Positions 33,855 through 45,500 of a stretch of 64,000 bases of DNA are shown here, one piece after another. Origin of the DNA: Phalacrocorax aristotelis (taxonomy: Eukaryota; Chordata; Aves; Suliformes; Phalacrocoracidae); assembly GCF_949628215.1 (NCBI RefSeq), contig NC_134280.1:45472621-45536620 (forward strand), in the 5' to 3' direction. The position numbers and the translations under genes are program-made. Positions within the stretch are counted from its first letter, which is position 1. Each line of letters starts with the position of its first letter. The notes under the pieces were generated by a model. It searched no databases. It saw nothing but the letters and a program-made list of their open reading frames with translations, and was not told the origin of the DNA.

Positions 33855-36800
33855 GTACTGTTTAATCTATCTTCTCTGTCTACAGAGGCTGGGAGGTTTA
33901 AATGCTGGCAGCAATCAAAACTTTGTTGACATTAGGGCTACCACCAGTACAGCTAAGCCATGAGAAGCTACAGAGTATGCAAGAACAATAGCTATTCTGG
34001 ACTTGGCATAAATAACTTGCTCAGTAACTCTATCTTGCACTGAAGCAGAGCATGCTGAATAATGACGTTCAGGGCCTGTGGATGAGGAAAGTGGTTTTTA
34101 AACAAATAAATAGCAGTTACAGTTTAAGCAGAGGAGTCCATCCTGGGAGGAAGTTTTCTTAGTAAGGTTTTGGTGAAAACCAAAAATAAACAAGATCCTA
34201 AGACTCAGCATGAAGGTGCCTCAACTAACCTGAGCCATATCTCAGCTAGCTTGCATAAATACACCTGATGCGTGCACAGCAGTTTGCAAGGGACACCATG
34301 GACCTGCAGTGTCCTGGTACTCTCAGCAGAGAGGGGCTGGGTACTAATGGCAGCTGGGAAACATGGGACTTGGTTGCTTTAGAATGTGTCTGTGTGGTTA
34401 TGTTCTTTGTCTGCTGTGCAGAGTGAGGTCAAGGGAGCTCTTATCTTGGTATGTGGTTTGTTGCAACCAGGAGGCTGAAGAGGTGATGTCTGCCATGCAG
34501 TCTCAAGGGAAATTGATCCTTTCTGCTTGCAGGGCTGTAGCAAGGGTTTATTGTAGAGCGATGTGAGCACAAGAGCATCTCCAGAGATGTACATCAAGGT
34601 GGGGCTTGGGGCAGCCATTGATCTGTGAGAGTATAAACCACAGATGCTCTGCCTGGAGGTTTTCTGTCCATTTGTTGCTGCTTGGAGACTGGGGCCTGAT
34701 CCAAAGGGAAACGTTTTTCTGTTATTCTCAATAAGCATTGTGTGCCGAAGTGTGCAAAATGCCCAGAGTACCTCTGTAGCTGGTGTTCACTTATCCTGCA
34801 GCCCTCTGAAGGTCAAAGTGTTTAAGAGTAGTGGCTGGGGCGGTTGGTTCCACATGCCGGTTACAAGCATTGCTTTGAGCTGTTTGGATCATCAAATGTT
34901 CCTTGCTATGTCTGCATTTGGTCCTCATCCAATAAATACCCAAATTTCTAATGAGAACTGCTAAATGCTGTTACAACACAAAGACTATCTCCCTCTGCTG
35001 CAGGCAGGCAGGATGGAGTGCCTTGCCACCAGACTGCCCAGGAGGCTGCACATTGACCCGGGTGGAGCTGGGGGAGCCTTCTGGGCTGGTGAAAGTGAGA
35101 GGAGACCCAATGAGACCATGATATGGGGGTGTCTGTCTTCCTAGTGCTACATTTTTGGCTTCAAGCCTTACCCTGGCACAGGGAAAAAAGCACACGTGCA
35201 CTGCAGAGATGTTGAGATTGTTTGTTTTGCTTCTGGCCTGGCTCCAGGGCGGAACGGCTTGGTGACTTTGGTGCTATTGGGACATTATTTATAGCCAGTA
35301 GATCTTCTGGGTTTTGTATTTTTGATGTAGGAATGTGAAAACAAGTCTTGGGAGGAAAAGACCCAATGCTGGCCCCCATACACTTTGGGACTTTCTCCAG
35401 GCTAGGAAAAACAACACTTAAGAGGCAACCAGGTGTTCCCCATTCACATTGCTTCCTGCCTTCCCTTGGAAAATAGGGGTTTGGTTCTGTCCTGGAGATT
35501 GCAGGCTAACATGAGTTCTGTCCATGTTTGAAGAGTTCTTGCTCAAGATGCTAAAAGATGTTCACAAAGACAAATCCAGATGTAACCAGAGAGACTTTGA
35601 TGGTTCAGATGTGAAGGGAAATAAGTGACTATTTGGCCTTTTGGGTTTCTTCTGTTTGTGAAGCTCTGTCATCTGCAAGGGTTAATGCATCTCAGTGTGT
35701 TTCAGTGTCCATCTGTGGTGCTGGTTAGTGTGGCTGCCCCGGATGACAGATGGAGAAAATGAGACTCAGAGATGCACAGCGTCTTGCTGGATGACCCACC
35801 ACGCAGGAGCCTGTGCTAGCCTCACAGCCCTGCCTCCCAGGACTCTGATAAAACCCTAGCAGCAAACTTTCCCTCTGGGTTTCACAGTGTGGGTATGTTT
35901 CTCACCCTCATCCTGTGAGGAGGGTGTGTGTTCCAGGTAGCTAAATCTGTAAATGTCTTTCTATCCCTTTGTATGCAGAAGAGGAACTTGTTGAGCACAT
36001 TTTTGCATTCGTTTTGATGGGGTAATCCTTGCCTAGACTGTACCTGACTCATCTATACCAGGCCTTGGCCGGACCCTTACCCAGCTTATTTTATAGGGCA
36101 AAGCCAAGGACCCAAAGGACATCCAAAGCCACAGAGCCTGGAAGAAAGCTCTAGTCTAGATTTGTACCGACCACTGCTGTGGTTGTGGGGAGGAGGGATA
36201 AGAGGTCTCTGGCCAAAACAGGGAAATGACCAAAATGATTGTAGCTGGGTTTAGTACTAAAGGTGAGAGACTTCTGCGGATGCTGGTGGTCAGAAACCTT
36301 GTGCTCACTTTCTGAACCTATGGGGCCAAAATCAGAAGCCTGAGCATAGGGACTGGTATCTGGCTCTGTTGCTGCAGAGCTTCCTAGAAGTTTTTCTTAG
36401 GGATTTGGATTAAGATAATTTAAGTTAAAGGTGCTGAGGTGAGCATGGAGAGAAAATCAGTTAGAAATAAATCACACAATAGTCCAGCCTCCTGGGGAGT
36501 GGTATTAGCAGTATGAGTTGATGTAGCAGGAGATGTGCACAGAGTGTCAGATAATACTGGCCACCAGCAACCTAATTATTTGTTTGAAGGGATTCTATGT
36601 TTTATAGGGAGATTAACACATAGTCCCATTTGCAGCTGCCTGCTGTTCTGTGCAGGGGAGAAATACATCCTTTTCTTGTTAAAATCAGGCAGCACCTCAA
36701 CTGCTTGGCCCAGAGGGCAGGAGGAAGGCAGGTGCAGGCAGAGCAGCACACAAAGGCTTGCAGCCCTCCTGTTTTTAGCAGTATCCTGCCTGGGTTGAGA

Positions 36801-38376
36801 AAGTAAAGTTTGAGGCTATGTCAGCAGCTGAACAAGAGACCTATAGAGAAAACCCACAAGTCTTCAGGAAACTCTGTGGGTGAGTCAGCCGGTGTTTTTG
36901 TTGGAGTACGCGTTCATTCAGTAACCCATGATGGCAGCAGAAGTGCTCTTTTGTAGTGGTGCTATCTTATGAGTGAAATAACAAACCTTTCCAGTTGTTT
37001 CTGGTCATGGAAAGCCCTGAGAAGCTTTTCCAGCTGACAGAGGCTATTTTAGGAATCCCACTGCTGAGCCCTAAAATCACTCCAGCCTTGTTGGGTGCTC
37101 CAGTCTCTTTCTGGGCTCACAGCTGGGCCTACTGTAGGTGCAGATGGCTGTGACAAAGAGCAAGCAGTTTCCTAAAGTCAGCCTGTGCATGCTGTGCCTC
37201 CTAACCCATCTTCCTTATGGCCAAAAAGGTGCCTTTAATTCAGCCTTCCTGGCTGTCTCACCCTGCCTTGCTATGCATGACATACCCATCTAGGCAGCAG
37301 CCTCTCTGGTCCCCTGTATGTTGTCACTGCAAAGCTGTGAGGGATACATGGGTGATGGCTTGGGTGCAGCCTGGGTGCAAGCACTCAGCAGTAAAGGAGT
37401 TCTGGGAAGCAGGCTGTTCTCTTAAGGAACAAGGTATCTTAAAGGTCTGTGATTTTATGTCCCTCTGAATCCTTCTGTTGGATATTTAATTTTAGCTGCC
37501 TGGCACATCTTTCAGGGTAAATGCTTGGTGTATTCCAAGGAGGTAGAAATGCTGGCTGTCACCTCACAGAGGGGAGAGGGAGGCTCAAAATCTACAATAC
37601 TGAGTCCAGAGGAGGTGGGTAGTACTGGCTTTTCACCATAATTTTCTTTGTAGCCTAGGAAAAAAAGTTACTGTAGAAGCTGCTTAATAGCAATAAAGAG
37701 CACCCAAACATTGCTTCAGAGAAAGAGGAAATCTGCCAGAAGTCAAAGGCTACACTGAACAGGATTGAAGAATTTAGACCATCTGTCTGTGCATTCCCAG
37801 GTTGTTTTCATGGTAAGTGAGAATAAAATTTAGCTGTCTTTAATACCAGTATTACTGGTAGAGTCTCTGGAAGTGCTGGCCACAGATCTGGCATGCTTCT
37901 GAACAGCAGGCACCTATAATACATCCTCCCACCTTCCTCCCCCATTGCCCTGCCCAGTGCAACCATTTGCTCATTGCAGCGTATGAATGCGTTCTTGCCT
38001 TGTCTGTTGGCAAAAACCCAGCTGCAGTACATCAGGAGTTCAACAAGTCCCTTCTGTGACCTGTGTCAACATCCACTGTTTAAATATATGGACAAGTAGG
38101 ATGCATTGAGGGTTGATTGATGGAGGAATAATAAAGCAGTTGAGCTTATCTCCTCCAGCTGATATATTCCCTGCTCCACATCACCATGCAAACCATGTTG
38201 TTGGCACTTGCAAAGAACATGGGGGAGAAGAGACCAGCCTGCAATCCCCAGAGCCACTGCTGTATGGGAATGGCGTTACAGATAAGGTAACGGGGAAAGT
38301 GTGGACTAAAACCTGACAGTTCTGTATCACAAGCATTTCTAAGCAGAAGGCTGTGCTATATGCTTGCTGACAGAGA

Positions 38377-38434
38377 TGTATATATACACACATGCATACA
38401 GCAAAGTGTTCTGTGTGTGTATACACACACACAC
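38377..38434. repeat. TA/CA/TG dinucleotide microsatellite
   Basis: Mixed TATATACACACA, TGTGTGTGTATACACACACACAC runs, interrupted by a short unique stretch. The alternating purine-pyrimidine runs are partly self-complementary. Confidence 0.85.
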
Positions 38435-41275
38435 TGCTGTTGTCTGTTGCTGATATTACTGTAGCTTGTTGTATCCAAGTGAGACTTAAAATTGTAGAAA
38501 TGAGAGATTCTTAAACAACCCTTGATAGTAGAGATGGGACATCTGGCAATTCTGCATTTTTCCATGCCTACTTGAGACCCTGATTTGTCAGTGCTGGTGC
38601 TGCTAGCACTTGGCTTAAATGGTGTCCCTGTTGCCTCTTTGTCCCTGGGTAGAGGATTCAAACAAAGGTAGGGAGTCAATGTGTAATTTGGCAAGGAGAA
38701 GGACTAGTCAGTAGCATCTTTATCCTTTCTTAAGACTTCTCTTACATGTACCCACTGAGGTGGGGAGAGAGCTCGTTGACCATGGGACCTCTCAGTTCTT
38801 CTCAGCTATCCCCAGTCACCAAGGCTATTGATGCCGTGCTCTGGTGTCTGCCCCTTTGTCTCCTCTCTGCTATAAAAAGAGAAATCTTGCTTTAGTTCCT
38901 TAGGCTGATGTGTGTCCTCTGTGGCTGTAACTAATAAGAGCAGGTCTGCTTAGGACATAGCTTCTCCATGCCCAGCAGAAGAGAACTCCTTTCCTTGCAG
39001 GCTGTTTTCTAGTTGTGACTCCATGCTGCGAGATGGGCAAAAGTGATGGAGTATTTGCCATTGACAAGGTAGTGAAAAGTTGACTGCAAGGATCAAGAAT
39101 TTGTCTTGCCCATCCATATAAAAGCAATAAAAAATGTAGTCTTATCTTCTAGGCTTCTCCTGTGGTCTATGGAAAGAGGTAAGGCATTGCAGGAGATGCA
39201 TCCTGACCTAAAATAGGCATCTCTGGGAGATGGCTCACCCTGCGTATTTCCCAGGGGGCCAAAAAGAGAGATGTGAGGAGGGCTATAGGTTCATATCATA
39301 TTTGACACTTCCAAGCCCCACTCTCTCCACCTGTGAAATGCTTTTGTTCTGCACTGGGGACAGACTGTGTGTGATCCTTGCAGTACGCATACAATGGCAT
39401 GTTGCAGAAGCTGGATAACCTCTCATGCATCAGAAGCATTGCCTTTTTCAGTCTTCTATATCTTATTTCAATTTTCTGATGAAAGCTTTCTAAAGTGTAC
39501 TTGTGTGCTGAATACCCATTGCTGATAATGCACATTATGAAATCCAAAAGGAAGGTTGAGATTAAATGTTGTGCGCTTCACAGTCAGGGAATTTAAAAAG
39601 CGTTGTTGATCCATGCATAATTCAGGGTTGACAGCTCATGCATAAACAAACGTGCACATACACATACACGCATGCATGCACAGAGTGTTTTCCCCTGACT
39701 TAGCAGCAAATAAAAGCAAAGTCAGGCTTGTATCAGCTCCTGGAGGGGTGTGGGTGGGTGCAGCATTTGTGGGAAAAGCCTGTGGTTTCTTCAGAGCTGT
39801 TTGGTCTGAGAACCACACTGGCAAAAGCAATCGCTTCTTGGTAGTGCAGTGGGCTCCCTGCTGCCTTCCTCCACTGTGTGGCACTGCACTGAGCTGTGGC
39901 TACTTTACTTTTACACAGATGGGCTTAGTCTGACCAGGAGGATGTTCTGAGAGTTGCTGGCATGTGCGAAGGCAGTATTGACATGAGGTTCACCCCAAAG
40001 TTTCCACAGTGCTTTCTCCCACCAGCAGGGAATGAAGAAAGACAGAAAAAGTTGATATCATGCTAAGCTGGTTGTTACTCAGGCCAGGATGGGCATTTCT
40101 GCTTCTGACACATCATGTGTAATGAACTGAGTGCTGCACAGGTGTCCGTAAGCCTTACTCAGCAGCACGGGATATCACAAGCAAGTAGTTGACCCTACGT
40201 ACAGCGTGGGCAGTCACCTTTGAAATGTTATACCTACTGAGTGTAAGCCGTATGAACTTTGGCCATAGGTTTACTTTTCACATATATCGGGGAAAACTGA
40301 GGCCTGAGAGGTTAAATGACTGGGTCTTGGTGGCATGGAGGGGCAGCAGCAATGCCAATCCTATAATCGAGTATTTTGGTTTTCAGGCTTGCAATTCTGT
40401 ATGCTGGACTGTTACTCTGTTCCTGAAAACAGCTGGTTTCTCTTCCAAGTGCTTCATTACAGGTCAGGGTGCTACTTGTGGCTCCTCACCATTCTGGGGG
40501 ATGCTGCAGCCTGGTGCTCCACAGACATGTCCCCATGTATCACACGCTGTCCCACTAGCAGATTGCTAGGAATTTCTTTTGAGGTGGTTTGCCACCGACT
40601 TGTGAATTAGCAGAGCCTGTGCTAGCTCTGTCAGCAGATATTTAGAAGTTCCCCTCCTCTAAATCTGTCCTAGCTCCTGTTTGCCCAACATGGGGAATTT
40701 TGCATCCAACATTTTTAGCATTAACCTGTTGCTATAGAAACCACAAAGGTGTCAGAGGGAGATTTTTTGCCACTTGGAAATAGGCTATCAAGTCGTCAAA
40801 GTGTGTGTTTTGTTGTGAGGCCTTCTGCTAAGCAACTCCCCCAGCCTGTCTGCATGTCTGTGCTTATTTCGAGTCTAAGGAGCCATGAGGGAGTGATAAA
40901 CCTGGAGTTGTAATTGCATGCAAATGAGCAGGGCTTAATATTGGCAAGTTGTTTAGAGAGGACATGAGAATGTGTTACCAGGCTGCAGGTGATGGGTCCA
41001 AGTGGTATGGTGGTAGTCCAGGGCCAAGAGATGAAAGGTAGTATCGGTCTCTAGGACAGTAAATGGCTAACCCTGAAGCAGGAGAAGAGGTTCTTACTGA
41101 CATCTCCCAGCACGGAGTCTGGGACAAACTGCTCTCCTCTCCCGTAAGACTAAAATATAGGTGAATGACAACATACTCTGGTCTGGCAGCCTGAATTGTC
41201 TTTACTAACCAGTCTCAAGAGGTTGTCGTCATGCAGCAGGACCCAAAGCAAGCCCACACAAATCAAACAATAGCT

Positions 41276-41358
41276 TTTATTTATATAAAAATAATATACA
41301 GTTCATTTTATATAACTAATAATAAATTATATATTAATAAAAATATATAAAATTCTTT
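41276..41358. repeat. A/T-rich low-complexity patch
   Basis: About 80 bp almost purely A and T, with TATATAA, TTATTTAT and AATAAT words. On the - strand it contains AATAAA at its left edge (41281-41276) and UUAUUUA-like words. An antisense 3' UTR end is therefore conceivable, but no upstream coding sequence is visible on that strand. Confidence 0.8.
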
Positions 41359-42485
41359 TACAGGGTGAGGATGTGACCATGTAATGTAGGAAATGCTCTA
41401 TAACATAGGGTTGGTGACAACTCAGCTGTTGACTGGTGGTCACTCAGGCCATTTCATATCAAGCCTGATTTACAGGACTTCTCTATCATAGAAGCAAACT
41501 TTATTGCTTGCACAACGAGAGGCACAAGTCCTGTGAGTGCCTGGGACTCAGGAAATATCCTGGCTAGACCAAACGGCAACCTCCCTGCTTAATGCAAATT
41601 TGTCTGCCCTTTTTCTCCCCTTTGTGTGTGCCTAGACTGCATATTTGGTCATATCATGACAGAGTACGGGAGAAGAGGAACCCATTGTTTTTTACAAAAA
41701 TGGAAGAAAAAAATCTGATGGTGCTGGGGCATCCTAGAGCAGCTATTCTCAGGGTAGGGCTGCAAATCTAGGCACAATACAGGACAGGAACCTGCTTTTG
41801 GGGTGCTCGGTGGCACAGCCTAATTTGTTTAATCTTTGATTCCATGGCTGTAGACATACTGGTAGTTTATAAATTGCAGTAGTTGTACCGTGCTGGGTAG
41901 TTACTGGACTGCAGATGAAGAAAAAATATTGCTGGAGATGTAGTTAATTTTATTTTGGGGAAGAATCCATCAAGAATTAATTTGAAATCACTGCCTCAGT
42001 GATGGTATACAGAGGGACATTGTGCTTGTGCGTGGCTGAGGGGACTGAATTTCCCAAATTATAATTTCTTACACTTTCCTTTTGAGTTCTGGGAAGAGAT
42101 GAAGCTGGAGGATTGCTGGGAATAAAGGGCATCCTGGAGGGTTTGTGAGTGAAAGTTTTTCAAGAATCTTGGGACATAGTGAAAGGAGAATCTGGGGAGG
42201 CTTGAGGTTGTTGAGGGGAGAAGTGCCAAGAAGCCCTATTTTACTGTGATGATCCAGTATTCAGCAATGCTGTGGGTATGCAGTGGGTGTCTGGGCTTCT
42301 CCCAGGTCCCTGAGTTACTTTCCATAGAGTTTCTCTGAGCCTGTGTCATTCCTCAGGTGTGAGGCATGGGTGAGGAAATAGAGTTGCATCAGATTTTCTG
42401 TAAAACTGACCTTTATTATCATGTTTGATTGAAGGGCTCTCCTGGCTTTTTAAAGTTGCTCTTTTCCAGTAGCAAGGTTCAACTC

Positions 42486-42512
42486 TTTTTTTTTTTTTTT
42501 TTTTTTTTTTTT
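42486..42512. repeat. T27 homopolymer
   Basis: Twenty-seven T residues on the + strand. On the - strand this is A27, and AATAAA lies 40 bp before it (tttatt at 42552-42557 on +). That resembles the tail of a retroposed copy, but no source gene is recognisable upstream on that strand. Confidence 0.9.
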
Positions 42513-45500
42513 GGTGGGGTTATTTTTGTGTGTGTATGTGTGCATATGGGGTTTATTTTTCATTCTAATGTTTCCCTGTAGAAATCGTCTGCAGGACAGA
42601 TGGCTCACTAAGCTTCTGGGACTGTCTAAGGCAGCTGGGAAATCAAAGAGGAATTCTCCTCTTTTAATGCCCTTAAAGAGAAACAGCACCCAATCCCAAA
42701 ACATCTCATTTCCTTCTCTCTTCATCCTCCCAGGTCCCTAGCAAAGTTAACTGCTTGGTGGTGGCCATCTGGGGAGAAGGTGAGGGGCTGGGTGCTGGCT
42801 GTGGGCTGATGCTGGGGCACAGCTGCCTGAACCATTGGGGAGAGCAAAGGCAGTTTTGAGGTGATGGATTGCTGTGGTTGGCTGGGCTGAGAGCTTCAGC
42901 GGTGGGGAAGGAGGATGATGGAGAGGATGGACTTATATGTAAATAATACAGATGAGAGTTGCTGAAGCAGCAGATTTTACCTTATATCCTTTGTATTTGC
43001 AGTCAACACACTCCTCAGCAGCAAGGGGTGGGCTACTTGAGAAAGCAGGATAGTGTGGCCAAGCTTGTACTTCTGGGGGTGCATATGCATGCATATGATG
43101 GATGAAATGTGAAGTCCGTTTGTCCCCCGTGTTGGGAGCCCACCGAGCCATGTGCAGTGGGGACTGCAGTGGGGCCAGGTGCCCGACCGGGCAGCTGTGG
43201 TGTGTTGTGTGTGCCGGTTGCTGTAGCTGTGCGGGGTGCCTGACTGAGCGTGTTCAGTGTGTTGCAGACCACTCTGCCAGCTGCTGTGGGGAGCAAACAA
43301 ACCTTTCTCCCATGAGGTGAAGCCCAGGCACCCTGGCTGGCCATGGAGGAGCTGGCGTGTTGCTGCAGGTGGTATTTAGCAGACTGGCAGGAGTGTGGTT
43401 GCTGTGTTTAATTATAGCTCTCATTTGAGAAACTAGTAGAGCAACAAGGCTTTTTATTTTTTCTTGTTCTGGGGAAACTAAGCACTTTGCAGCTTTTGAT
43501 TGCTATATAACACATCCTGTTACACAGAAAGTAACTTTCCTATGCTCTCTGCAAAAGGAAATTTGACACCTATGGACAATAAAATTCTTGAGCTGGGCTA
43601 TGCCTCCCAGATAGTAGTGCTTCTTGGGGCAGGGTGTTTTTATGGCCACAGGGAGCTTGCAGGCAGGAGCTGCAGTGTCTGGTGGCAGGCAGTAGGAGAA
43701 CCAAGGCTGCAGGAGAAGAGCCATGTCAAGGAGGGTGAAGGGATGCACCCCTAAAGCAGCCTGAGGGGAGAGCTCAGGGTCTGTGGGAAAGGCTGAGCAG
43801 GCTTTGGATGTCTTTTTCTGCCAGCAGTGGTGACCAGGTAAGTAACACAAATTAACTCTTACCTCCCCAGTAGGTTGTCCCCTGCTAAGCGGTGGTCCTG
43901 GCTGCATCTGTTGTGTTTGTGGTTGCTGGAGCCACATTAAGCACAGGGTGTCACTGCCTTGCACATGGTGGCTCCAGGGCCGGCTCTGCACTGTTCACAA
44001 ACAGCACTGGAGGGCATCCAACTGTGTCTGGCTACAGGGTCATAGCTAACCTGCAGGGTGAGTGTTGGATGTGCCTGAAGCAACTCTTTGAGTCACAGGT
44101 GGTTTGGGTTTTGAGGTTTCTTTTGGCTTGTCTGTAGGAGTTGATCTGGAGGCACGCAGTGAAGATGCCTTTGACCTAGGGATTTTGTTTTGCATTTTCA
44201 TCATTTGTAGGGGCAGGAAATCTACTGTTGAGGTTTGTAGGTCTTCCCTAGAGAGGACACAGCATCCCTGTGCCTGTTGGAGTTGCTTAAGGCAGCAACA
44301 GGGCTGTGGCAGAGCTGGGAATGAACCTCTGGCAAGAAATGTCTCCTGCTGGTGTTGCAAAGAGCCTTCTGTACTGAAAGGGCTAGTGTTTATATGGAAG
44401 GGGACTCCCATGTACCTGGCTTATTCCAGGTGAAAAATGTGAAGTATCCCTGTTGCTTAAGTGTACGTACTGTGCCAGACTGAGTGAGAGCAACATCCAC
44501 ATTATGCTGCCGTAGTGGCTGAGTGCTAACTGTTTTTATTGCCTCAGCATCAGGTTATTTTTGGCATGTTCTAGCTTGTTCCGTGCAGGTCTCTGCTACT
44601 TACTGACCTGCAGAAACTGCTTTGGGAGACTTTCTCTTCTCCAGAGTGGAGAACTTACAGCCCTCATCCAGGGCATGAGTGGCAGTATATTCCTCCCAGC
44701 AAAAAATGCAAGTTATTCTGTTGTTGTTTTAAGATTGTTGCTAGCCCAGAGCGTGCAAAGCTGTGTGCTGCAGCTGGTGTGGAAGGAATCCACTGGGAGA
44801 CGGGAATAGAAATGTGCCACCACAGCTGGCTGGTGGCCCACAAGTCCTAATCATCTAGACTTCTGTTCTGGATAGAAATCTAGGCAGGGAACTGGTTCAG
44901 TCAGTGTGGGTTTGGGATGAGCGTTTGCAGAAGTACAGCATGGAGATAACTGTAGCTTTGTAGTTATGTAGGACATGGGGAGTTTTGTCCTGGGGTCTGT
45001 TCCACCATGGGTTTCTTGGGGAAGCTTGTGTTAGGCTGTTTGGACAGGATCCACAAAGATGCTTTGTGGCTTTCAGGTGTGTTGTTGGGTTAGACACAAG
45101 GGATTTGCCTTGTTCCTCAGGATTTCAGAGTCCTGAAATATCTGAGATTGTTTACCAGGAGACTTTCTGCATGTAAAAGTTAGCAGACTGAGCTTTCATA
45201 TGTGGGGGGAACAAAAGGAGCTTTAGGCTGTTGCCTAATCAAGTGGGATCTAATGTTTGCAAGAGCCAAGGTACTTTGTACATCTGTGGATCCTTAATCT
45301 GGTGTTTCCAAAGTGGGGATATAATCTGTTCTGAAGGTGCAGGACTATAGTAGAGTCAACTTGTGAAACACCAAGATACTTTGTTAGTGAGCCTTTTGGA
45401 GAAAAAGAAGGGAAAAATGGCTGTCTGGTGAAAAATAATATGTGGAAAGTTATCTTTCCCGTTCTGGCTGGTCTTGGTCTTGTATGACTGCTCTGACTTG

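Noticed and set aside
43100..43310. GC/TG-rich stretch that might be a second CpG island or LTR
   Set aside because: CpG density is moderate, and there are no TG...CA borders, TATA box or splice donor of quality.
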